The notes under the pieces: model-generated
What the model was told of the DNA's origin: nothing
Database searches by the model: none
Seen by the model: the letters and a program-made list of their open reading frames with translations, nothing else
In this document: positions 7,280-12,076 of the stretch, piece after piece
How the letters are laid out: every line of letters begins with the position of its first letter
How positions within the stretch are numbered: position 1 is the stretch's first letter
Translations under genes and position numbers: made by a program
Assembly: GCA_021790625.1 (NCBI GenBank)
Contig: JAJYGL010000056.1
Span: forward strand, 1 to 12,076
Origin: Pseudomonadota bacterium
GTDB lineage: Bacteria; Pseudomonadota; Gammaproteobacteria; Burkholderiales; Sulfuriferulaceae
Length of the DNA: 12,076 nt
Reading direction: 5' to 3'

Positions 7280-7643
7280 GGGGGCGACCTGGCTTCGACG
7301 TGGGTTGCAAAGCAGAGCAGTGCATACCGAGGACGGATTACCTCGTAAATCCAACCGAAATCGTTTAACTGCAAACGACGAAACTTACGCTCTGGCCGCT
7401 TAATCCGGCCAGACCCTGCACCGGTTGGCATGTAAGCCGGGTTGCGCAAGCAACAGCAGGGTAATTTTGACATGATCGCGCCAGCCAGGGTTACTTTGGC
7501 CGGTGTCAAACAATAGGTAACTCGCCAAAGACCAGCCTGTTCGGTGGGCGTGTCAGAGGTCAAATCCAAATTACCGAACTAAGTATGTAGATCTGTCTGT
7601 AGAGGGCTTGCGGACGCGGGTTCGATTCCCGCCGCCTCCACCA
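7280..7643 (+). ncRNA. ssrA: tmRNA (transfer-messenger RNA)
   Basis: tmRNA rescues ribosomes stalled on broken messages and adds a degradation tag. The 5' acceptor strand GGGGGCG (7280-7286) pairs with CGCCTCC (7633-7639), followed by discriminator A and an encoded CCA (7641-7643). The T arm GGGTTCGATTCCC is at the 3' end. The 5' side shows the usual CGACCTGGCTTCGACGTGG sequence. The tag reading frame runs from GCA at 7371 to TAA at 7401-7403 and encodes ANDETYALAA, a standard betaproteobacterial tag ending in the ClpXP-recognised LAA. The length of 364 nt is normal. The gene appears intact despite the adjacent integration. Confidence 0.98.
7620..7643 (+). other. Inferred attachment site (ssrA 3' end, left junction)
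   Basis: The 3' end of ssrA, covering the T arm and acceptor strand, is a well-known target for tyrosine recombinases. An integrase gene begins about 215 bases downstream on the same strand. I infer that the junction between host and element lies here. A second copy of this segment, which should mark the other end, is not found in the window, so the exact core cannot be set. Confidence 0.5.
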
Positions 7644-7655
7644 TTTCACGAATTT

Positions 7656-7682
7656 AACCCGCTGTTTTAGCGGGTTTTTTCT
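7656..7682 (+). terminator. Rho-independent terminator of ssrA
   Basis: AACCCGCT (7656-7663) and AGCGGGTT (7669-7676) make a perfect 8-bp stem around the loop GTTTT, followed by a run of T broken by one C. It begins 12 bases past the tmRNA CCA and would also shield the integrase gene from ssrA transcription. Confidence 0.88.
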
Positions 7683-7725
7683 TGCCTATTCGCCTGAAAA
7701 TCCCTTAATATTCAACATTGTTGTT

Positions 7726-7761
7726 GTCCGTAACCGTTTCTAATAGTCCGTAACCGTTTCT
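7726..7761 (+). repeat. 16-base direct repeat upstream of int
   Basis: GTCCGTAACCGTTTCT occurs at 7726-7741 and 7746-7761, a spacing of 20 bases, or about two helical turns, so both copies face the same side of DNA. They lie between the inferred attachment site and the int gene, where arm-type integrase sites or excisionase sites are usually found. That role is inference. Confidence 0.6.
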
Positions 7762-7780
7762 TTGTGTCCACGAATTTTGC

Positions 7781-7844
7781 GAGTAACAGTGAGTGTATCT
7801 TGACGTAAAATACTCACAGTGAGTAACATGCGTTACTCACACTC
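7781..7844 (+). promoter_or_regulatory. Palindromic operator/attenuator-like array before int
   Basis: A family of GTGAGTAAC-like sites fills this stretch. GAGTAACAGTGAGTG is at 7781-7795. ACTCAC-A-GTGAGT (7812-7824) is a palindrome. GTGAGTAAC (7819-7827), ATGC and GTTACTCAC (7832-7840) form a perfect 9-bp inverted repeat. The last two share GTGAGT, so as RNA they cannot both form. The array ends directly at the int Shine-Dalgarno sequence. A weak -10-like TAAAAT is at 7806-7811. Protein operator and RNA switch are both possible. Confidence 0.5.
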
Positions 7845-7858
7845 AAAAAGGAATGGAA

Positions 7859-9082
7859 ATGGGGAAGCTAACGGACAAAGCTATTCAAACCGCCCGGCCA
7901 AAAGAAAAACAATATTCCCTCGCTGATGGCGATGGGCTTGTTTTAATTGTCCGCAACAATGGAACGAAAATCTGGTGGCTCCGTTACCGCTTCAACGGCA
8001 AAGCCAAAACCCTATCAATTGGCGTCTATCCAATAGTTACTCTCAAAGATGCCCGCGACCGCGCGCTTGATGCCAAACGCACATTGTCGAATGGTGTTGA
8101 CCCTTCTACTGACAAGATTGAAAAACGGGTTGCTGCACGGGAAGAAGATGCCAAGGCAGACGAAGCGGAAACTGTTGAATTTGTAGTACGCGAATGGTTC
8201 GAGAAATTCAGCATGAGATGGGTTGAGGGCCATGCAAGCAAAATTATTCGCCGCTTTGAGCGCGACCTGTTTCCGAGCATCGGGAAGACGGCAATCAAGA
8301 ACATTACGCCAGCGCAACTTTTAACAGCATTGCGCCGGGTCGAAGCGCGTGGGGCAGTCGAAACCGCGCACCGTCTGTTACAGAATTGCGGGCAGGTTTG
8401 GAGATACGCCGTTGCCACTGGACGCGCCGATCGCGACATTTCAAATGATTTAAAAGGCGCTTTGCCGCCGTCTAAGGAAAAGCATTTAGGCGCCCTCACT
8501 GCACCTAATGAAATTGCAACACTCCTGCTTAATATCGATGAATATGCTGGCAGCGAGATTGTGCGCCATGCTCTTCAACTCGCACCGCACGTCTTTGTGC
8601 GGCCCGGCGAATTGCGTCAGGCAAAGTGGACAGAATTCGATTTTGAAAAACGACTCTGGACTATTCCGGCCGGCAGGATGAAGGCCAAAAGGCCGCATGT
8701 CGTTCCATTGTCTAGCCAAACGATGCGAATTCTTGACAATCTGCGCATGCGCATCAGTTGCAAGAGCGAATATCTGTTCCCATCGCCACGAGCAATGACC
8801 AGATGCATTTCTGACGTTGCGCTGCTGGCCGCTCTGCGGCGCATGGGATACAGCAAAGATGAAATGACGGCGCACGGTTTTCGCGCAATGGCTTCCACAA
8901 ACCTTGAACAATTAGGATTCGATTCACGCCTGATTGAAATCCAGCTTGCGCATGCTGATTTGAATGAAATTCGCGCCGCTTACAAGCGTGAAACGCATTT
9001 ATTAAGGCTTGATGAAAGAATTAAGATGATGCAATCGTGGTCGAACTATTTGGACGGGCTCAAGCTCAAAGCAGGTCAATAA
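7859..9082 (+). CDS. int: Site-specific tyrosine recombinase, P4-type integrase
   Basis: This 407-residue integrase would insert and excise the element at the ssrA 3' end. The N-terminal arm-binding domain (MGKLTDKAIQTARPKEK, then LADGDGLVLIV and WWLRYRFNGKAKTLSIGVYP) is typical of P4-like integrases. It is followed by a core-binding SAM-like domain at about 105-200. The catalytic residues are visible: R248 in FVRPGELR, K275 in RMKAKRPHVVPL, H339 and R342 in HGFR, H365 in QLAHAD, and the nucleophile Y375 in IRAAYKR. Nothing is missing, so the enzyme looks functional. The start at 7859 is preferred over the ATG at 7853 because AAAAAGGA (7845-7852) touches 7853 but sits at good distance from 7859. 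It reads away from ssrA on the same strand. Confidence 0.95.
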   Translation: MGKLTDKAIQTARPKEKQYSLADGDGLVLIVRNNGTKIWWLRYRFNGKAKTLSIGVYPIVTLKDARDRALDAKRTLSNGVDPSTDKIEKRVAAREEDAKADEAETVEFVVREWFEKFSMRWVEGHASKIIRRFERDLFPSIGKTAIKNITPAQLLTALRRVEARGAVETAHRLLQNCGQVWRYAVATGRADRDISNDLKGALPPSKEKHLGALTAPNEIATLLLNIDEYAGSEIVRHALQLAPHVFVRPGELRQAKWTEFDFEKRLWTIPAGRMKAKRPHVVPLSSQTMRILDNLRMRISCKSEYLFPSPRAMTRCISDVALLAALRRMGYSKDEMTAHGFRAMASTNLEQLGFDSRLIEIQLAHADLNEIRAAYKRETHLLRLDERIKMMQSWSNYLDGLKLKAGQ

Positions 9083-9103
9083 CGTTACCGGAAACGTTAT
9101 TTT
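9080..9103 (+). terminator. Weak terminator-like hairpin at the int stop codon
   Basis: TAACGTT (9080-9086) and AACGTTA (9093-9099) form a perfect 7-bp stem with a six-base loop, followed by TTTT. The stem includes the int stop codon and is AT-rich. A third AACGTT follows at 9104-9109. Termination would be leaky at best. Confidence 0.4.
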
Positions 9104-9123
9104 AACGTTGAGGGTTAGGGTTC

Positions 9124-9159
9124 GCGGGCATGTCGTCTGCCGGGATTCGCCCTGCCCGC
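9124..9159. repeat. GC-rich inverted repeat downstream of int
   Basis: GCGGGCA (9124-9130) and TGCCCGC (9153-9159) form a perfect 7-bp inverted repeat enclosing 22 bases. The block is much richer in GC than its surroundings. There is no following T-tract in either direction, so it is not a normal terminator. It resembles a dispersed palindromic element or the core of a small structured RNA. Confidence 0.4.
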
Positions 9160-9175
9160 TCTATCATCATCTGTG

Positions 9176-9195
9176 GTTGGCAAAAGTTGGCAAAA
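9176..9195 (+). repeat. Tandem 10-base repeat
   Basis: GTTGGCAAAA is repeated twice without a gap. With a 10-base period both copies face the same side of the helix. The function is unknown; a protein-binding site is possible. Confidence 0.5.
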
Positions 9196-9369
9196 GGCGC
9201 TTGCAAAAAAATATGTTGTTTGTGATTTTTAGGGCGTCAGATAAAATAAGCGTAAGTGGTTGATTTTCCTTGCGATAATTGCTTTCTAAGCCGCCGACCG
9301 GCTGATATATTTTTTTACGAATTGATGCGCTTTTCGTAAAAATTTGCATGCAATCAATGGGTTGCGCAA

Positions 9370-9439
9370 AAAAAGTTCTTGACGTTTTATTTTGAGTCAC
9401 ATAGAATTTAATTGAGTGATTTGAAGTCAGGAACTTTTT
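9370..9439. repeat. Imperfect 14-base inverted repeat around a promoter
   Basis: AAAAAGTTCTTGAC (9370-9383) and GTCAGGAACTTTTT (9426-9439) are complementary at 13 of 14 positions and G-T compatible at the other. Each arm has a GCGCAA nearby on its outer side (9364-9369 and 9445-9450). The left arm contains most of the -35 box of the promoter at 9379-9407, and the right arm lies just past the expected start of transcription. A repressor bound to both arms would cover the promoter. Confidence 0.55.
9379..9407 (+). promoter_or_regulatory. Sigma-70 promoter for the AlpA-like gene cluster
   Basis: TTGACG (9379-9384) is 17 bases from TAGAAT (9402-9407); each is a 5/6 match to consensus with ideal spacing. 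Transcription should start near 9414, giving a leader of about 190 bases before the first ATG at 9602. It is the best promoter seen in the element. Its -35 box lies in an inverted-repeat arm, which suggests control by a DNA-binding protein, perhaps one of the two encoded downstream. Confidence 0.6.
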
Positions 9440-9469
9440 GCATCGCGCAAAATGAAAATCTTATATCAT

Positions 9470-9502
9470 CTTGGGTTGAGTTGTTAGTTGTTCCAGCCCA
9501 AG
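9470..9502 (+). promoter_or_regulatory. Hairpin in the leader of the AlpA-like gene cluster
   Basis: CTTGGGTTG (9470-9478) can pair with CAGCCCAAG (9494-9502) over nine base pairs including one G-U, with a 15-base loop. It lies in the middle of the inferred leader. A second weaker hairpin near 9569-9594 would bury the AAAGGG ribosome binding site of the first gene. A riboregulatory role is inference. Confidence 0.35.
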
Positions 9503-9601
9503 GCACTCATGTCATTATTGGCTTTTGACATCAACATCAAAAACTAGCCGCGCACGCCTTGACAGCGGCGCCTTTTCTATACTTTGAAAGGGCGTTTTGT
9601 C

Positions 9602-9796
9602 ATGTCTGAAAATCAAAATCTTTGTTTGTTGAATATCAATCAAGTTTGTAAAAAATTAAACTTGAGCAAGTCAACATTGTATAGAAATATCCGCACAGGC
9701 ATTTTTCCTCCTGGCAAAAAAATCCTTGGTGATAAACGGGTTTGGCTGTCAGTTGATGTTGATAGCTGGCTGATTAAATCAATGAGCGGGGAATAA
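9602..9796 (+). CDS. AlpA-family excisionase/transcriptional regulator
   Basis: This is a 64-residue protein of the AlpA/MerR-like helix-turn-helix type carried by P4-like prophages and integrative elements, where such proteins regulate int or act as excisionases. Residues 9-33 (LLNINQVCKKLNLSKSTLYRNIRTG) give the helix-turn-helix. They are followed by the usual FPPGKKILGDKRVWLSVDVDSWL wing and C-terminal helix. The start at 9602 is chosen over a TTG at 9584 because AAAGGG (9587-9592) lies nine bases upstream. The gene ends two bases before the next ATG, so the two are co-transcribed. Its likely targets are the palindromes before int and the inverted repeat at its own promoter; that is inference from location. 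Confidence 0.85.
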   Translation: MSENQNLCLLNINQVCKKLNLSKSTLYRNIRTGIFPPGKKILGDKRVWLSVDVDSWLIKSMSGE

Positions 9797-9798
9797 AA

Positions 9799-10113
9799 AT
9801 GATAGAAACAAGTAGTAGTTTAAGAAAAAGTTATAAATTTGGATCTGTTTCATTGTCTTTGCTTGATTTTGACATGTCGCCAATCCCAAAATTAATAATG
9901 GTCTGGGTTCTGACAAAGCCAGATGCCTGGCATTTTTATATTTCTCACATGCTTAAAGTCTTGAGACTAACCCCAGCACAATGGGCAAATGCAAAAAAAG
10001 AATTGATTGAAAAGGGCTTTTTTATTCAATTGCGTGAGCACAATCAGGCCGGAAAACTGGTTTGGAAAAATGAATTTAATGACGATCCTCTTAAAGGGGC
10101 AGATCATGAATAA
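9799..10113 (+). CDS. Small winged-helix protein, possible replication or regulatory protein
   Basis: The protein has 104 residues. The central part (about 26-95) has the pattern of a winged helix domain of phage and plasmid replication or regulatory proteins: a first helix PIPKLIMVWVLTKPD, then YISHMLKVLRLTPAQWANAKKELIEKGFF as the recognition region, and a beta wing QLREHNQAGKLVWKNEF. No catalytic motif is present. GGGGA (9788-9792) is six bases from the ATG. It follows the AlpA-like gene by two bases and overlaps the next gene by eight bases, so all three should be one transcript. The specific role, DNA binding in replication, transfer or gene control, is not known. Confidence 0.6.
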   Translation: MIETSSSLRKSYKFGSVSLSLLDFDMSPIPKLIMVWVLTKPDAWHFYISHMLKVLRLTPAQWANAKKELIEKGFFIQLREHNQAGKLVWKNEFNDDPLKGADHE

Positions 10114-11347
10114 AAAATTGTTTATCACCATTATTCTTTCAATTTTTTATCAACAAAGTCATGCAAGTGTTGATATTATTCAAGGGTTTGACCCACAAGC
10201 CCAAACCCAACTTTTTCAAGCAATTTCCACCCCCATTATTACTGGTCTCAGCAGTCCAAGCAGTGGTTTGATTATGGCAATTGGCACTGCCGCCAATGGT
10301 TTAAAAGATGCCATTACATCATTGCAACAGATTGCAGTACAGGCACAAGCCAATCAAATGAAAGCTATTGCAACTGTGCAAAATGCAACAGAGGTGTATC
10401 GCAATATGCAATCAGCGCCTGATGCCTGCGCATCAATCAGTCGCGCCGCCTATTCTCAATCGGTGAAAGACAATGCGGCTTACCAGAAAAACGTGTATGC
10501 ACATCGTGGGCAGGTGCGTCTTGGCAACCAGCCTGCGCCGGCGGACCAGGCGCGGCAGGCGCAAGCGATTAATTTTAATGAATATTGCGATCCCAGCATT
10601 GACCCATCTGGTTGCGGTGGCGGGAAGGTGACGCCGGCGACCAACGGAAACTCTGCGGCGCCAGAACAAATGGTTGGCGCGGACATGCAGGCGTCAACCC
10701 TTTTTCAAGGCGGAGGTGCGCCGGGGCATGTGACCAACTTGACTTTTTCAAAGACAACGGCCAGTTCGCCGAACCAGGAAGGCGCCGCGCAAGACTACAT
10801 CAACAATTTAATGGGCGTGGATGCCCCGCGCAAAATCAGTCAGCAGGAATACCAGACTCCGCAAGGTCAGGTGTATGAAGGTCTGCGTGTTGCGTATCTT
10901 GCCCGCATGTCGCTTGCGCAACAGGCGTTTACTTCAGTATTGGCAAACCGCATGCCGATGCCTGGGTCTGCCCAGATTGTGCAGGCGATGATGCAGTCAG
11001 ATGGCGGCGCATCAGCCAATTACATTTCGCAGCGCCTCGCCAAAATCCAGCAATACAGCCCCAGCGGCGATGTGTCGCCGATGGAGTTGTTGGATATGGA
11101 GGTCGGGCGCAGGGTGGATAACCCGGACTGGTACACATTGATCAACACCACTTCGGACACCAACGCGCTGCTGCGCGAACAGGTATTCATGACCGCACAA
11201 TTGATGAAGATGGAGCTCATGCGCATCAAATCTGATGAGTTGAGAACTGCATTGGAAGCGCTGGCTGCATCCCAGGAAGTCAAGCAAAACATGAAGCCCA
11301 AGCTTGATGCTGCGGAACAGGCGATAGGGCAAGGAATGGCACAATAA
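10106..11347 (+). CDS. Exported TraW-like conjugal transfer protein (tentative)
   Basis: The start at 10106 has AAAGGGG (10093-10099) at good distance and gives 413 residues with a clear signal peptide. It begins MNKKL, has a hydrophobic core at about 5-14, and is probably cut after QQSHA (residue 20). The mature protein is rich in Ala, Gln and Ser, with helical stretches at about 55-105 and 260-410, a flexible Gly/Pro middle (170-230), and cysteines at 108, 161 and 170. The C-terminal region SPMELLDMEVGRRVDNPDWYTLI, then LLREQVFMTAQLMKMELMRIKSDE, recalls TraW/IcmX-type periplasmic proteins of IncI and Dot/Icm-like transfer systems. That match is from memory of the family pattern, so it is tentative. 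No other transfer gene is visible here. The first 300 bases are AT-rich and the rest is richer in GC, which may point to a mosaic origin. Confidence 0.5.
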   Translation: MNKKLFITIILSIFYQQSHASVDIIQGFDPQAQTQLFQAISTPIITGLSSPSSGLIMAIGTAANGLKDAITSLQQIAVQAQANQMKAIATVQNATEVYRNMQSAPDACASISRAAYSQSVKDNAAYQKNVYAHRGQVRLGNQPAPADQARQAQAINFNEYCDPSIDPSGCGGGKVTPATNGNSAAPEQMVGADMQASTLFQGGGAPGHVTNLTFSKTTASSPNQEGAAQDYINNLMGVDAPRKISQQEYQTPQGQVYEGLRVAYLARMSLAQQAFTSVLANRMPMPGSAQIVQAMMQSDGGASANYISQRLAKIQQYSPSGDVSPMELLDMEVGRRVDNPDWYTLINTTSDTNALLREQVFMTAQLMKMELMRIKSDELRTALEALAASQEVKQNMKPKLDAAEQAIGQGMAQ

Positions 11348-11364
11348 AAGAAGGGGTAAAGGAA

Positions 11365-11955
11365 ATGGAAATTAAATTCACAAAATTTGATGAAAATAAA
11401 ACAAGAAATCAACCGCCGGCGCTCGATCTTGAGTATGAAAAAAGACGCATGTTTGAAGTGCCTGGGGCCTGGGCGCAAACGCGTTTGCTTGAAGATGATG
11501 CTGTTGGACAGGCCAGATCATTGCCTAAAATTTATCTGCAACGAGCATTTGTTTTAACACCGGTCATCTTTGCTGAAAGCAAAATCAGTGATGATGAAGA
11601 AACTGATATTGTTGCACATGTTGTTCTTGCAGAAGAATTCATTGATCTTGAATACATTGAATTCTGTAATGCAGCAGATGTTGGGCTTGGCGGTGGATAT
11701 ATCAAACATTCAACAGTGTCAGCAGAATTTTGTAAAAAAAATGACATCAAAATGAACTTGTTTCATTTTTGCAGAAGTTCATTGAATCAGTACACAATTA
11801 TGTTGTTAAATGAAGCGCATTATAATCAAACACCGGTTTTTTTATCTCTTGAACTGCTATGGCGCGATGTTGATTATTCAATGCTTGAAGAAGAAATTCC
11901 GGAAATCTGGAACGGTGAATTGATTAAACCCGGCAAATGTTTATTTGTTTGTTAA
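11365..11955 (+). CDS. Hypothetical protein, 196 residues
   Basis: I do not recognise this protein. It is acidic, soluble (no signal peptide or membrane helix), with five cysteines at 101, 123, 136, 192 and 196; the last is the C-terminal residue. It has mixed alpha/beta character, with strands such as KIYLQRAFVLTPVIF and IVAHVVLAEEFIDLEYIEF. An acidic C-terminal part (YSMLEEEIPEIWNGELIKPG) follows. AGGGG (11351-11355) lies nine bases before the ATG, and the gene starts 17 bases after its upstream neighbour, so it is probably in the same operon. The stop codon is immediately followed by the inferred terminus of an insertion sequence, so the natural C-terminus may have been lost. Codon use is AT-rich like the rest of the element. 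Confidence 0.7.
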   Translation: MEIKFTKFDENKTRNQPPALDLEYEKRRMFEVPGAWAQTRLLEDDAVGQARSLPKIYLQRAFVLTPVIFAESKISDDEETDIVAHVVLAEEFIDLEYIEFCNAADVGLGGGYIKHSTVSAEFCKKNDIKMNLFHFCRSSLNQYTIMLLNEAHYNQTPVFLSLELLWRDVDYSMLEEEIPEIWNGELIKPGKCLFVC

Positions 11956-12076
11956 TGGTCAATTAAAATGACCCACTACTGGCCAACAATTTTGACCCAC
12001 CCTAAGGGGTGGTCAAATGGCCACCGTCACTGTAGCGTTACCGTTTGTTCACGAAACGACGGGACCGAAATGAAGG
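11956..12076. mobile_element. Terminus of an IS21-like insertion sequence (partial)
   Basis: From 11956 the sequence shows repeated terminal motifs of the kind found at IS21-family ends. TGACCCAC occurs at 11969-11976 and 11993-12000 (24-base period). TGGCCA occurs at 11980-11985 and 12018-12023. GGTCAATT at 11957 and GGTCAAAT at 12011 face the TGACC motifs in inverted orientation. Read from the interior outward, this gives GTGGGTCA blocks ending in TGACCA, as in many proteobacterial IS21 elements. The transposase genes lie outside the window, so orientation and exact identity cannot be set. No coding sequence can be supported in the 121 bases present. Confidence 0.6.

Larger units (their letters stand above)
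9083..9601. other. Structured non-coding region between int and the AlpA-like gene
   Basis: No convincing gene is seen in this 519-base stretch on either strand. It holds a GC-rich inverted repeat (9124-9159), a 10-base tandem repeat (9176-9195), a small hairpin AGCCG/CGGCT (9289-9303) shortly before a T-run, an imperfect 14-base inverted repeat (9370-9439) overlapping a promoter, and a structured leader. The AT-rich part from about 9196 has many A and T runs. It could hold excisionase sites, an origin of transfer or replication, or a small RNA; none can be identified by sequence alone. Confidence 0.5.

Noticed and set aside
6588..7280. Open frame overlapping gph and running into the tandem repeats
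   Set aside because: It is out of frame with an intact, motif-complete phosphatase and its composition (Pro, Thr, Ser, His) is that of a shifted GC-rich frame. The short peptide repeats at its end merely reflect the 15-base DNA repeat.
9113..9170. tRNA-like look of the GGGTTCGCGGGCATG block
   Set aside because: No cloverleaf with acceptor, D and anticodon arms can be drawn and it does not match the ssrA 3' end well enough to be the second attachment site.
9289..9315. Terminator at AGCCG/CGGCT followed by a T-run
   Set aside because: The stem is only five base pairs and the T-run starts about six bases after it, so efficient termination is unlikely.
9167..9400. Minus-strand open frame of 77 codons in the int-AlpA gap
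   Set aside because: It starts with GTG, has no visible ribosome binding site or known motif, and crosses the inverted repeat and promoter region. Chance openness in AT-rich DNA is more likely.
9559..9583. TTGACA followed by TATACT as a promoter right before the AlpA-like gene
   Set aside because: The spacing is only 13 bases, too short for sigma-70, and a better promoter lies at 9379-9407.
12017..12076. Possible start of a transposase gene (ATG at 12017 or 12070)
   Set aside because: The frame from 12017 closes after 18 codons and the one at 12070 has only two codons in the window; neither can be supported.
1..12076. CRISPR array
   Set aside because: No series of equal repeats with unique spacers occurs; the only tandem repeats are the 15-base units at 7150-7234 and the 10-base pair at 9176-9195.

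Overview
The window has two parts: a conserved betaproteobacterial chromosomal segment (about 1-7680) and the left part of an integrated accessory element (about 7680-12076). The host is probably a betaproteobacterium. The support is the gene order queA-tgt-yajC-secD-secF, the tmRNA tag ANDETYALAA (the form expected in this class), an encoded CCA on the tRNA, and moderate GC with many four- and eight-base gene overlaps. A Nitrosomonadales-like lineage is my inference and cannot be proven from this sequence.

Backbone. A minus-strand tRNA-Arg(ACG) with a clear promoter and terminator lies divergently from a plus-strand gene series. queA and tgt make the queuosine modification of tRNA. yajC, secD and secF encode the proton-motive-force-driven accessory complex of the Sec translocase. 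ubiG (ubiquinone O-methyltransferase) overlaps a HAD phosphatase gene of the Gph family. The ubiG-HAD pairing also matches the mupP locus of Pseudomonas, so the substrate may be MurNAc-6-phosphate instead of phosphoglycolate. A short stretch with 15-base tandem repeats and a hairpin separates this operon from ssrA (tmRNA), which ends in a strong terminator.

Element. Just downstream of ssrA, on the same strand, is a full-length P4-type tyrosine recombinase, which points to site-specific integration into the 3' end of ssrA. Its 5' region carries a 16-base direct repeat (two copies, 20 bases apart) and a dense array of GTGAGTAAC-type palindromes that reach the ribosome binding site. About 520 bases of structured, AT-rich non-coding DNA follow. 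They include a good sigma-70 promoter set at one arm of an inverted repeat and a long leader. Then comes a tightly packed, probably co-transcribed cluster: an AlpA-like excisionase/regulator, a small winged-helix protein, a signal-peptide-bearing protein resembling conjugative TraW-type periplasmic proteins, and an unrecognised 196-residue protein. The last gene stops exactly where an IS21-like insertion sequence terminus begins, and that element runs off the window.

The most interesting parts are the regulatory DNA around int, the structured leader ahead of the AlpA-like gene, and the coupling of two small DNA-binding proteins to an exported conjugation-like protein and an orphan gene.
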